Assembly: GCF_001641265.1 (NCBI RefSeq)
Contig: NW_020167538.1
Span: 496,001 to 560,000, forward strand
Reading direction: 5' to 3'
DNA length: 64,000 nucleotides
DNA from: Pseudogymnoascus destructans
Lineage: Eukaryota > Ascomycota > Leotiomycetes > Thelebolales > Thelebolaceae
In this document: one piece after another, positions 23,365 to 33,439 of the stretch
How the letters are laid out: each line of letters opens with the position of its first letter
Numbering within the stretch: the first letter of the stretch is position 1
Program-made: the position numbers and the translations under genes
Notes under the pieces: generated by a model
What the model saw: the letters and a program-made list of their open reading frames with translations, nothing else
What the model was told of the DNA's origin: nothing
The model's database searches: none

Positions 23365-23950
23365 TTTTGAAGCTATAGGTGGCCTTGGTGGAGTTGTAGC
23401 TTCTGTAGTTATTATCTCATCACCGGAGTTCAAAAGGAGGAGAAGAAGAAACAATATCCCAGTCTGAAATTGACCTTTTACTGCGACCTAATTTGTTATC
23501 GGTACTGCTTGTGGTTGTTGTCCAGGCGAGGAAAAGGCGACCCCCTTGGTTCACGCATAAACAATGGGTAAGCTAGTGAGACTCCTTTGGATCAGAACAC
23601 AGAAAGAACTTACTGTTAATACGATAGTAATCCAGAGATAACGCACCATATGTGAATTTTTACATTTAGTTCCTGAAACTCCACCTCTAATTGTGATAGT
23701 ATCTACTCATGCCGTCAGCTACGATAATCAAGGACAAACCATTAGATCAAAAGCTTGCATGAATACGAAATAAGAGACCTTGGTATTCGATGATGAGATT
23801 TCACAAACCTTAACCGGACAGTTGAGCTATAGACCATTGCCAGTTATTGCCTAATTGTCACTTGGAAACGACCGGAGCAGGTAGGCTTTTAAACCGTGAA
23901 ATTGGACTGACCAGCATCATTCTATATGTCGCATCTACCAACAACCGGTT
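23365..23950. other. Intergenic region
   Basis: About 590 bases. A short in-frame upstream extension of the coiled-coil gene reaches 23454 but starts with a leucine run and is probably not coding. Nothing else seen. Confidence 0.35.
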
Positions 23951-26866
23951 TTACTTATTTTTCAACTCCTCCAACCTCTCCTTTAACATATCAAACTCCT
24001 CCGTATCTTCCCAAATAGCCCTCGCCTTGCTCATAATACCCCTCGCAGCACTTCTCGCCTTCATCTTCCACCCTTTTTCTACCTCACCGCTCCCATCTGC
24101 CTTCTCCTGCGGCCCATAATTCTCAAAGGCACTGACCAGTCCATCAGTTGCCTCTGACACCTGCTTCCAGGCTTCCCTATTCTCCAGCCACATCTCACCT
24201 GCCGTCGCTACTCTCCACCTCTTCTCAGCACACGCCAGAGCCCCAGCAAAGTCGCGTCGGTAGAACTTCAGCTTCTCCACCAAAGCCCACAGCTCGCCCT
24301 GGGCGGTAATAAGCGGCACCACGTCCGAGTCCATCATCTCGATAACAGCGCGTGCCAGGCTTCCACGCGGCGGGTTGTATATTCCGTTTTCCATAGTCGC
24401 AGGATTGGTATCCCTTTCCCTTGTCAGAACTTCTCCGACCAGGGCACGCAGAATATCAATGTCTATTGCTTGCTCTCCTTCCTTCGGGGAGCGGATGCGA
24501 ATTACAGCACGGAGGCCCTGCAATACCTCGGGGAAAGAGGGCGGTGACATGCGGCCAGCAACTGTAATAACATTGTCCCAAATTTGCCAGTTGTCGTATT
24601 GTAAGCTAGCGCCTCTCTTGTATGCAATAAGTGATTGGCGAAGGATGTCTTTCGGGTCCAACGGGGACATTTGTGGCTTGTGAACTCCAACTTCGTCATC
24701 GTCGTTTAACTCTTCTGCGTCCTCCTGGATTTGATTTGCAGCCTCTAACTGCTTAATTTTCATCATTTCGGTGTGCTTGGATAATAACGCGGATCCAAGG
24801 TTGCTGTACGTCTTCGAGTTATCATCATCTATCATAATTGCTTGCTGAAATGCGATAATAGCTCCATCCCAATTTGCAGTCGCAAGGTCAATATCTCCAA
24901 GACGACTCCAAGTGTCTCCGTATTGGCGGTTAACTATGGTTGCTTTGATATATGCCTCCCGCGCCTTCGGTAGGTCACCTTTGCGAGTATAATACTCGCC
25001 TAGTGTCCGCTGAGCGCGTGGATAATGGTGGTTGGAGATTTCCCACGCCCTTTCCCAACATGATGGGTCTTGCTCGAGGTCACCGATAATACACCACAAG
25101 CGTGGTGCGTGAGGGGGATGGGGTGATCGCATCTCCCCTTCCCACTTATCCGTGCGCACTTCGTCGTCGTCGACGCCGTACTTGTCCATTTCCGGGCCTT
25201 TGGTGGAGTGGTACAGTTGGCGGCAGATGACTCTGCGAGCATTGTCCTCTTGACCAATCGAGTGGTAGCAAAGAGCAACCTCGGGCCAAAGCCCCAAACG
25301 CTTAAATATCTCAAGGGCGCTCACAAGACTTCCTGCGTGACTCCAAGCATAGGCTAACTCGGTTTCTATCTCCCACCTGGTAGGCGAATTGAGTTGATGA
25401 ATAAACTTCAACCGCTCGGTAACCGGAGCAGATTCAGATGGCTTTGCCTTTGGTAAGAATTGAGTGATTTGTATTTCAGGGACGCCATCACCACCAGATG
25501 TTGGCTCTTCTTCGGTCTCGGCGATAACCTGATCCACAATAGCTTGTAGTTGAAGCACGCTACGTTCCTGTGTCCTCGACCTATGGGCTTCGATTCTACT
25601 CCTCACAAGCAACGCTTGGGTGTAGACCTGCCAGTTCGTGGGTTTGTCCTCAAGGACACGGACAGCAAAAGGGAGAATCTCTTCGCTGTTCAACTTATCT
25701 AGAGGAGCCGAGACATCTTTCAGTGTAGCCTCAGTGAGTAGCATAATCTGGTCGACTGGCTTCAGCTGCGGTTGGTTGCTCGGTTCTAAACTTGCAAGTT
25801 CCTCCGGAAGATCTGTTTTCAGATCCTTGTCGACTTTTGTGAACTCGATTGACTCGAGTAATGTATCGTCATTTAGTTCAAGTGCAGTAGGTCCAGTAGT
25901 TTCCGCTCCAGTTTCGGTAGATCCAGAGGCGCCATCCTTCGAGAGGGTAACTGTGTCCTCGCTACCTTTGGTTTCCGACTTTTGCTCCTCTTTGCTCTTT
26001 GCGAAGACAACTAATTGTGAGATATCGTTCTCTTGAAATTTTGTTCTCTTTCCCAATGCACCAGACAGCGCGTACTGAAACTGAGACACTTCCTTTGCGT
26101 GCTTCAGGTTATCTCTAGCCTTAGCATCCACGCCTTGCATAATGTAGATCTGCGACTTTTCAAGGAAATACTGGACTTTGGATTCTGTAGAATAAGATGA
26201 ATCCTTGGCCATGATTTCAAGCTCAAGGGCGAACATATCTACCCCAGCCTGGGTCTGAAGGGTCGCCACTGAATCACTGAGACGAGTATTTGACACGCCG
26301 GAAGATAGGAGACGCTGATGATAGGCATTGATGCGGATTCGCATCCATCTCGAATCGAGCGTTTGACCAGCTACAACACGTGGGAAGTATTCCGTAAAAA
26401 TTGCCCTTGCGAAAGTGAATAGCTCGACGTGCGGAATAAGTTGGTAGACTGAGAGGCCATCCACTGCCAGGTTCTGAAGACATTCCTGTCTGTGCTTTTT
26501 AACGTCTTCCAAGGTTGTATCCGCGCCAAAGAGAAGGGAGCGTGATGAGAAAGGTGGTCCCGTGACGTTGGCTTGTAGAAAAGCATCAAACGACGCCAGG
26601 CCTATCAATATGGCTCTGGCAGAAGCCAGGAAGCTATTCTCTTCCGCTGTCCATGGCTTTGGCTTTCCGGTGCTATCAGATGATAATCGCTCCAGGAACT
26701 GGGCGAACAGAGCTTGAGCCTCATTTCCAGCGAGAAGCTTCTGATACTCTCCTTGAAGGTAGGTTTCAGTGACCTCCTCAAGCCCCTCGATGCGTTTGAG
26801 GGGCTCGAGGTCGCATACCAGCTCATCGAATGTCTTTTCAGACATCATATCTTTATCGGTAGGCAT
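23951..26866 (-). CDS. EMW1: TPR protein of the TTC27/Emw1 family
   Basis: Minus strand, single exon, 971 residues if ATG 26866 is used. The frame stays open upstream to 26914 without another ATG. The N-terminal block FLQANVTGPPF matches the TTC27 family (human has SNWTGPP at the equivalent place). The TPR array lies in the second half: SLVSALEIFKRLGLWPEVAL, REAYIKATIVNRQYGDTWSR, DNSKTYSNLGSALLSK, DNWQIWDNVI. An acidic Ser/Thr-rich insert lies around residues 300-370. The C-terminus is lysine-rich. Yeast Emw1 (YNL313C) is essential and affects cell-wall integrity; the molecular role is not settled. An upstream 5' exon is possible, since an acceptor-like AAATAAG precedes the frame. Confidence 0.85.
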   Translation of the reverse strand: MPTDKDMMSEKTFDELVCDLEPLKRIEGLEEVTETYLQGEYQKLLAGNEAQALFAQFLERLSSDSTGKPKPWTAEENSFLASARAILIGLASFDAFLQANVTGPPFSSRSLLFGADTTLEDVKKHRQECLQNLAVDGLSVYQLIPHVELFTFARAIFTEYFPRVVAGQTLDSRWMRIRINAYHQRLLSSGVSNTRLSDSVATLQTQAGVDMFALELEIMAKDSSYSTESKVQYFLEKSQIYIMQGVDAKARDNLKHAKEVSQFQYALSGALGKRTKFQENDISQLVVFAKSKEEQKSETKGSEDTVTLSKDGASGSTETGAETTGPTALELNDDTLLESIEFTKVDKDLKTDLPEELASLEPSNQPQLKPVDQIMLLTEATLKDVSAPLDKLNSEEILPFAVRVLEDKPTNWQVYTQALLVRSRIEAHRSRTQERSVLQLQAIVDQVIAETEEEPTSGGDGVPEIQITQFLPKAKPSESAPVTERLKFIHQLNSPTRWEIETELAYAWSHAGSLVSALEIFKRLGLWPEVALCYHSIGQEDNARRVICRQLYHSTKGPEMDKYGVDDDEVRTDKWEGEMRSPHPPHAPRLWCIIGDLEQDPSCWERAWEISNHHYPRAQRTLGEYYTRKGDLPKAREAYIKATIVNRQYGDTWSRLGDIDLATANWDGAIIAFQQAIMIDDDNSKTYSNLGSALLSKHTEMMKIKQLEAANQIQEDAEELNDDDEVGVHKPQMSPLDPKDILRQSLIAYKRGASLQYDNWQIWDNVITVAGRMSPPSFPEVLQGLRAVIRIRSPKEGEQAIDIDILRALVGEVLTRERDTNPATMENGIYNPPRGSLARAVIEMMDSDVVPLITAQGELWALVEKLKFYRRDFAGALACAEKRWRVATAGEMWLENREAWKQVSEATDGLVSAFENYGPQEKADGSGEVEKGWKMKARSAARGIMSKARAIWEDTEEFDMLKERLEELKNK

Positions 26867-27543
26867 CACGGTAATTTGAGTGTTAACCCCAGGGAGTATT
26901 TTGTTCCTTGGCAACCTTATTTAGACGTCATGGACGAATTTCATTTGGAGATTGGGCGATTTGTGGTATCAAAAGATAAGCGAAACTTCGGGTTTAGGCA
27001 TCACATTATAAGCAAACCAGGGCGCTCAAAGCAGGTAGCCATTTTACAACTGTGATAATATAATTATTTGAATATTTTTATTACTTTTTTAATATTTTTG
27101 GAGCAATATTCAAAAGTCCAATACCGGTACTACAGCAGGTGAAACAATACCACGTGTGGTGGTGGACTGTGCCTGATCTATCGCGGGGGTTTTTTATTCC
27201 CGAAGATTATTTATTACCGTACCCCTCTCCATCTCCAACTTTCTTCAACGGGAATAACGAGATTTGCTTAACGTCGGCGAATCAAATGGTACTCCGACGA
27301 CGCTATATCGCCACCATCCATGCTCAAATGCAACTCACCAGACACACAAGATGTGGATTCAACTCGGCGCAAGTTCCGTATAGCCGCTATGAACCGTCCA
27401 TGGTTTAAAACCCCGCTCTAATAAGGTAGGTTGCTCGTCTTCATCTTTCCTATCTTGCATTTCTCTTTCTCTTCCAATTCAACCCAGTTTACTCCTTGGT
27501 CCGTCTTAATGTGTGATATTCGGCGGCAGAGTAATACTGCACT
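26867..27543. promoter_or_regulatory. Divergent promoter region, EMW1-like / MFS transporter
   Basis: About 680 bases between divergent starts. 27050-27110 is almost pure A/T. A pyrimidine-rich leader (CATTTCTCTTTCTCTTCC) lies just upstream of the MFS start. Confidence 0.5.
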
Positions 27544-29322
27544 ATGAGCCTAGAGAAGGATGACCTCGACGTGGAACCACAAGAACCTACGAGGACGCCA
27601 ATCTCTGGTGACACCCTGGAAAAGGACTTGGACGAGAAAACAACAGGAACTCCATCTCCGAGCGAGTCTATACCGCCAACAACCATGGCGTTCCAGCCTG
27701 CCAGCGAAGAGGCCATAGCCGAAGATGGAGACCTTGAGGAATTAACAACCGTGCGAACTGGACCGCCCTACTCGGTCTTCTCTAAGAAGCAGAAGCAATA
27801 TCTCGTCTTCATGGTCACAGTGGCGGCTTTCATATCGCCAACCTCTGCAAATATTTATTTCCCCGCCTTGAATCCACTGGCCAAGGATCTGAATGTTTCG
27901 GATGCACTTATCAACGTAACCATCACATCATTTATGATATTTCAGGGGATAGCACCTACATTTATCGGCGATCTTGCTGATATGGCGGGGAGGAGGCCAG
28001 CATACATTGTGGCCTCGATCATTTATCTTGGCGCCAACATTGGGCTGGCTCTCCAGAGCAGCTTCCCAGCGCTGTTAGTATTGCGTTGCATACAGAGCGC
28101 CGGTAGCAGTGGCGGTATTGCCTTGGGATATGGGGTTGTGGCAGACATCTCAACGAGCTCGGAACGAGGGTCGTATGTTGGAATCGTGGGGGCTGGCACC
28201 ATGTTGGGTCCTGCACTAGGCCCCGTAATTGGAGGAATTCTGGCCCAGTTCCTGGGTTGGAGATCAATCTTTTGGTTCTGTTTCATCTTCTCAGCTGTAT
28301 GGCTTGTTCCCTACATTATTACCGTTCCAGAGACTGGCCGTAATGTTGTGGGAAATGGTTCGGTTCCACCAGTGGGTTGGAATATGACCATCTTAGACTA
28401 CCTGCGCCAGCGCAAAGAGTTGAAGTCTCCAGATTCTCTCTCCCGTTCCGCCACTGCCAACGAGCGTTGTAGGGCCCGAGCTGAACTTGCCAGTCATCGC
28501 AAACTCAAGTTTCCTAACCCTCTCAAGACAATCCACATCATCGCAGAAAAAGACGTAGCCTTAGTGCTCTTCTACAACTCTCTTATCTATACCGCCTTTT
28601 ACGATGTTATATCCTCGATGCCTGCAATGTTCAAACAGACGTATGGATTCAATGATCTCGAAATAGGGCTCTGCTATCTCCCCTTCGGCGTTGGTTGCGC
28701 AGTGACGTCCTTCATCAACGGAAAGCTCCTCGACCGGAATTACAAGAAAATCGCAAAACGAATCGGTTTCGCAATTGACCGTAAGCATGGTGACGATCTA
28801 CGCCATTTCCCAATCGAAGAGGCGAGACTAGGGATAATATGGCCCATTCTGGGCGTCGGGCTCGTCAGCATTGTTTGCTATGGCTGGGCTATGGAGAAGA
28901 ATGCGCATCTTGCTGCTCCTCTTGTTCTCACATTTCTGATAGGATTTTGTGTCAACGGCTCCTTTAATATCTTGAGCACTCTAGTAGTGGACCTGTATCC
29001 TCAGAGCCCAGCGACAGCTACAGCGGCGAATAACCTTGTTAGATGTTTTATGGGAGCTGGAGGCACGGGGATTATTAATATCATGGTAGAGAAAATGGGG
29101 AGAGGATGGTGTTTCACTTTCATCGCCTTGGTTTGCACTGTTACGATGCCAATGCTGTTAGCGGAAATCAAATGGGGTCCTGGCTGGAGAGAGGAGAGAC
29201 GGGTGAGGTTGGATGCCAAAGCTGCAGCAGACCACCAAAAAAGGTTGGAAGAGAGCAATGACGCTTTGGCAGTTGAAAGTGGCCAGGAAAAATTAGGATG
29301 GTCGGAATTAGGCATAGACTAG
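27544..29322 (+). CDS. MFS transporter, DHA1 (drug:H+ antiporter) type
   Basis: Single exon, 592 residues, about twelve membrane helices between residues 80 and 560. The N-terminal 75 residues are acidic and disordered. Helix 1 contains FMVTVAAFISPTSANIYFPA, followed by the motif-A-like loop GDLADMAGRRPAY and the antiporter motif GAGTMLGPALGPVIGGILAQ in helix 5. A cytosolic loop of about 80 residues (LRQRKELKSPDSLSRS) divides the two halves. The layout resembles fungal Qdr/citrate-exporter-like carriers; the substrate cannot be read from sequence. It is convergent with the histidinol phosphatase gene. A partial copy of its own 3' end lies just after the stop. Confidence 0.88.
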   Translation: MSLEKDDLDVEPQEPTRTPISGDTLEKDLDEKTTGTPSPSESIPPTTMAFQPASEEAIAEDGDLEELTTVRTGPPYSVFSKKQKQYLVFMVTVAAFISPTSANIYFPALNPLAKDLNVSDALINVTITSFMIFQGIAPTFIGDLADMAGRRPAYIVASIIYLGANIGLALQSSFPALLVLRCIQSAGSSGGIALGYGVVADISTSSERGSYVGIVGAGTMLGPALGPVIGGILAQFLGWRSIFWFCFIFSAVWLVPYIITVPETGRNVVGNGSVPPVGWNMTILDYLRQRKELKSPDSLSRSATANERCRARAELASHRKLKFPNPLKTIHIIAEKDVALVLFYNSLIYTAFYDVISSMPAMFKQTYGFNDLEIGLCYLPFGVGCAVTSFINGKLLDRNYKKIAKRIGFAIDRKHGDDLRHFPIEEARLGIIWPILGVGLVSIVCYGWAMEKNAHLAAPLVLTFLIGFCVNGSFNILSTLVVDLYPQSPATATAANNLVRCFMGAGGTGIINIMVEKMGRGWCFTFIALVCTVTMPMLLAEIKWGPGWREERRVRLDAKAAADHQKRLEESNDALAVESGQEKLGWSELGID

Positions 29323-29340
29323 ACAGAGAGAATACCCATT

Positions 29341-29387
29341 TTGGTTTGCACTGTTACTATGCCAATGCTATTGGCTGAAATCAAATG
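29341..29387 (+). repeat. In-frame partial repeat of the MFS 3' coding end
   Basis: 47 bases match 29128-29174 inside the MFS gene at 43 positions. The copy is in the same reading frame as the gene (18 bases after its TAG). The four differences are all at third codon positions and all synonymous (ACG/ACT, CTG/CTA, TTA/TTG, GCG/GCT). The copy then ends in TGA where the gene has TGG. Confidence 0.8.
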
Positions 29388-29450
29388 AGGATATCATGTA
29401 TTTTTTTGAAGGCGCCCGTTTTTTAACTATACAGTAAGCCCGTCATCCTT

Positions 29451-30542
29451 TTATCTTACATCTGGGGTTGAGGTTGGATAAGCCCTCATGTCAAGTTCAG
29501 TTAACAGTACACTCTTAATGCGAAGCGACCCGACCACGCATGTTTTCGCCGCCTCCTCCGAGAGTCTTTCAAGATACCACAGAGTCTCGACGCCCACATC
29601 CTGAAGGAACTTTTGTACTTTTATATAGTTTAGCCCTACCTGGGCAACAGCGTGGCTGTCATCAGACAAGGTAAACTTGCCACCAAGGCTCAAAAATTCC
29701 TATAGCTTGTTAGTGGTACGCGATAAAACAAAGCCCAGAAACCATACCTCGCAAATACTCCGACTTGGATACGGCTCGTGCAAACCTTTCCGGAGTGCAC
29801 TGCTGTTCACCTCTAGTAAACCACCTTGGTAGACAATTAACTTCAGGCATTGCACAATCCTCGCCCACACACTATTCCAGGTCTTCAAGTCCTGGTTTGG
29901 TGCGTCGCTAAACAACCGGATCAAATCGAAGTGCGCAATAACGCGTGGTCGCAAATCTTGCAGCATAGCAAGCATAGCATCGAAGTAGTCTTCAAACAGC
30001 TTTTGGTCACCCCCACCCCCTACTTTCCGAGCGTCCTCATACATTGCCCGGTCGAAGTCGATTGGAATCCCGTGGACGTGGTGCACAGAGCCGACGTAGA
30101 AATCTACTCTAGGGTCCTTGGCAAGACCCCTGATGATAGGTCCGTAGGTTGGGCGTATCCATTCCCCCTCAAAGCCAATAAGGATTTGGATTTGTCCCTC
30201 ATACTTGTCTCGCAGACGAATACCCTCAGTAAGAAATTCTTCGTGCCTTGGAAGCAGCATCGCTGAAGTGTCCCCAGCTTCAAGCTATTGACGACGTCAG
30301 TACATAACCAGACTAAGATAACCCGTCGCAAGAATACGAGATGTTGAGGGAAAATATCATCGTTAGGGAAAGCTACGCACTTCTTCGGGATATAAATCCT
30401 GGTCATGAGTGCGAGGCATATGCTCAGTAACTGATATAAGGCGCATGCTCAGCGCTATAGCTTGCTGGACCACCGCTTCCAGCTGACCTGTCGCGTGCCC
30501 CGGGCAAAACTGCCCGGAATGGGAATGCATCGTAAACGCCAT
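29451..30542 (-). CDS. HIS2: Histidinol-phosphatase (PHP family)
   Basis: Minus strand, three exons: 30542-30381, 30284-29748 and 29699-29451, 315 residues. It removes phosphate from L-histidinol phosphate in histidine synthesis. Metal-binding motifs of the PHP fold are visible: MHSHSGQFCPGHA at the N-terminus, TEHMPR, GFEGEW, GSVHHVHGIPIDFDR, VIAHFDLIRL and TLSDDSHA at the C-terminus. The exon junctions (YPEE/LEAGDTSAM and RSICE/EFLSLGGKF) each restore conserved residues. Length is normal for fungal His2 (310-340). The introns are GTGCGT..TAG and GTATGG..TAG. Confidence 0.92.
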
Positions 30543-31168
30543 ATTGTTTGCCAGCTGATTAACTGTGATTGTTCAATTATATTGTTTACGATGAGATAGA
30601 AGAGTTGGAGTTAACTGGGTTGCACAGACGGAAAGCTCTTTGGAGAGTTCCAGTATTGTCACGAGCATCATCACGTGCGGATTCCAATCACGTGTGCTGC
30701 GGTGCCAAGGTGGAGGGTCTGCGCTAGAGTAGTATTCGGACACCGGTGTCCTGGAACTCTCTTTGGAAGGTGCAGTATTAGTCATCCACCAAATAAATCA
30801 CTTTTGAACGACTCTGGGAAGTATACGTACATGCCGTACAAAATAATATCAACCTTCGCCTTCGTTCTTTCTAATTATTTAAATTTATTACAGTCTTACG
30901 ATACGGTTGAAGTGTATTTTTTTCTCCTAATGTTTTAATTTGAAGCCGGGCTCCTCTTTTGCTTTAGCTGCCGAAGACCGCACCAGAAAGCCTTGAACTA
31001 CGCTATATGGAGGTCACAGATGGACAAGGGTAAGTATAGGAGTATATATATCCTGCTGCCTTCTAGTCTATTTCTATCCGTTACATCATCCTATAATAAC
31101 ATATGCGCAACGATTTTCGCTATGTCTGCCTCAACCACGTATTACCATTATTGATATTTTATACCGAG
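30543..31168. other. Intergenic, HIS2 promoter side
   Basis: About 630 bases. 30840-30950 is AT-rich and a TATATATA box lies near 31042. A direct repeat (ACACCGGTGTCC and GGAACTCTCTTTGG sharing words with the sequence near 30640) is too weak to name. Confidence 0.35.
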
Positions 31169-32440
31169 ATGGCCACAGCTATCTGCTCCGCCATGACCGG
31201 CGGCGATCCCCCAAACCTTTCGAGGGCTATAACTACATCAAATAATGTTTTCACAACTACCGTGCCGACGTGGCTCGGCGGAGCAGCTACCATTAACGGC
31301 ACCTTCCACAGCAATAGTTCCGGTGCAGGTCTCGTTGCCAAAACTGAGGGGGATGGCCTAAATGGCCTAGAGACTATAGATGTCCATCTTAAACAAGGCG
31401 CCCCGGAACACGAGAAGTACCTGGCTCCTCGTCTCGATGTAGCCCCTGAGAGCCTCCCAAATAATGCCGACTTCACGTCCACAGCCGCCCCAGACGCCTT
31501 CAACATGACCGCCGAGCAACTTGACGCTGCCATCCAAGCTATTATTAAGCCGTAACCGCATCGACGGCCTTCTCATCTTAAAAGATGGATGCCGCGTCCA
31601 TGAATCCTACTACTACGGCCTCACTGCCTCCGAGCCCCATCCATGTGCCTCAATCACCAAATCTATCGTCTCTCTCCTTGCTGGTGTTGCCATTGACCAA
31701 GGCCTTCTCTCCCTCGACGGTCCCGTCGCAGCTGTTTTTGACATCCCCTTGGCTTGGACCGACTCCCCACCCATCCTCCTTCGCCACGCCCTCCCCATGA
31801 CATCTGGCACGGCCTTCAGCCAGCGTGACGCTGGGAAAATGCTCACTTCCACTTCAGTTGCGTCGCTTATCCTCAACGCCCCTCGGCGCTATGGGGTCCC
31901 AGGCGACAAATACCACTATGATAACAGCCTTCCTACCATAGTCAGCTTGCTCATCGAGCGCCGGTCAGGGCTGGTCATTGAAGCTTTTGCGCGCAAGTAC
32001 CTTTTCCACCCGCTCGGCGTCATCAATTACACTTGGACGCGTATGCACGAAGACTCTGTGGATGGAGCCCCTTTCGTGTTGCCATCTGGTGGGCTTAATA
32101 TGACGCTTACCGACCTCGCAAAGGTTGGCGAGTTGCTGCTGGGGGGTGGCGAGTATCGTGGAAACCGTATCGTATCAGCAGATTACATAGAGGCGACGAC
32201 GAAGAGCCAGACGAATAGGGTGATTATCCATATGGGTATTTCTCTCATTCTAATGAGGGAGGCAGGCATGTGACCGAAGACGGATCTATAGGGACGTGTA
32301 TGGCTCTGGGCAGTGGGGGACAGGTAGCACCAAAGCAAAATCTGGTATTTATAGCGGTTGGGAATAGTTGGATGAGTTTCGAGCAGACGCCGGTGGTCCT
32401 CAGCTCTTTTGCAGGCACAGTTCTCAAGGCGTTGGGATAA
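31169..32440 (+). pseudogene. Beta-lactamase-like serine hydrolase (class C fold), two frame breaks
   Basis: Three pieces of one protein in different frames. Piece 1 (about 31169-31545) ends with NMTAEQLDAAIQAI. Piece 2 (about 31545-32225) begins RNRIDGLLILKDG and holds the serine motif SITK (CASITKSIVSLL), the Y-x-N motif in KYHYDNSLPT and a LSLDGPVAAVFDIP stretch. Piece 3 (about 32225-32440) has GYFSHSNEGGRHVTEDG, MALGSGGQ and ends at 32440. The piece order and spacing fit the beta-lactamase/penicillin-binding-protein-like hydrolase family (esterases or peptidases in fungi). No introns explain the switches, so the gene looks inactivated. Active-site residues themselves are intact, which suggests a recent event or sequence errors. 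Confidence 0.75.
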
Positions 32441-32564
32441 ATATCGCAGTTTATTAAATATTTAAATAGGCAGATTTTAGAAAGAGATATTTTAACTTTT
32501 TATGGAGTTTACAGAAAATCAAACAGTACGAGCCACCAACTCTGCAAGGCCAAGCCCAGTGAGA

Positions 32565-33439
32565 TTAATAGGGATAGTACGATCTATCCTCATAATCCTC
32601 GCCGTCGTATGGCCTTCCATCCTCATGCAGGCCATAATCATACATTGATCTCCGCATCTGACCGCGATTATAACGCGTATTCTCGATCAGCAGCGAGTCA
32701 TCTCCAGTCCTACGCCTTAGTGAAGGCCATATCCCCTGCCTCCTGTCATACAGATTGCGCCACGCATCATCCATAAACAGTCCTGGGTTGACTGTCGGGC
32801 TTGCCTCAGGCTCGGGAATACCATTCCGTATATTCTCTCCAATGCGAAATGCGTCTCTCCAAAAGTCATTGTGCTCTCTCCTGAACCTCTGCATTGTGAA
32901 AAATTAGTATCCTTCATTTGAAGCGCAATGTATGACTTACCTTTGGTCCGGCAGCACTCCAGTCTTTGGTCTTCGGGCGCCGCCTGCGAGGATGCCGGGC
33001 AAGCCAATCATGCTCTTCGCGCGTGAAGCGGGGATACTTCTCGAGGGGGTCTTGATCGAAATTGTTGTCGTACTCCCACAGCACATACTTCCTCGTATGA
33101 GGGTCGTAACGGCGGTTCCCCCTGTCGACATTGAACGCGTAACTTCGGCGCTCGCGCAATTGGGCTTCTGGGCTATCATAGCTGTCCCTGAACAGACAGT
33201 CAGCGGATAATCAAGGCTATCAGGATAGGAACTTGCCAGTTGCCCCAGTGATCTGGCTTGATGGGCGTGGTGTCGTTCTTCCGGGTTATAAAAATATCAG
33301 GCCCAGTGTTTGTCATAATGCTCATTAGGCCTCCCCACCAGCCTCTTGGTGTTTTCCCTTTCCTTCCTTCTCGAGGCCAAACGAACTGTTTATCCCAAGC
33401 AGAGCGAGGGCCTCCAATGAACTGGGACCCACCAGCCAT
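32565..33439 (-). CDS. Conserved-looking protein of unknown function
   Basis: Minus strand, exons 33439-33237, 33187-32941 and 32888-32565, 257 residues. The first intron is 49 bases with a GC donor (GCAAGT) and CAG acceptor; it is the only reading that keeps the frame, giving the junction GNW/DSYDSPEAQL. The second intron is GTAAGT..CAG. The protein is rich in Trp, Arg, Asp and Tyr (SAWDKQFVWPREGRKGKTP, RKYVLWEYDNNFDQDP, WLARHPRRRRPK, DDAWRNLYDRRQGIWPSL) and ends SYYPY. There are no membrane segments. The patterning suggests a basic RNA- or mitochondrion-associated protein but this is a guess. I do not recognise the family. Confidence 0.7.

Noticed and set aside
30543..31168. A tRNA gene in the HIS2 upstream gap
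   Set aside because: No paired A and B box with cloverleaf could be read.
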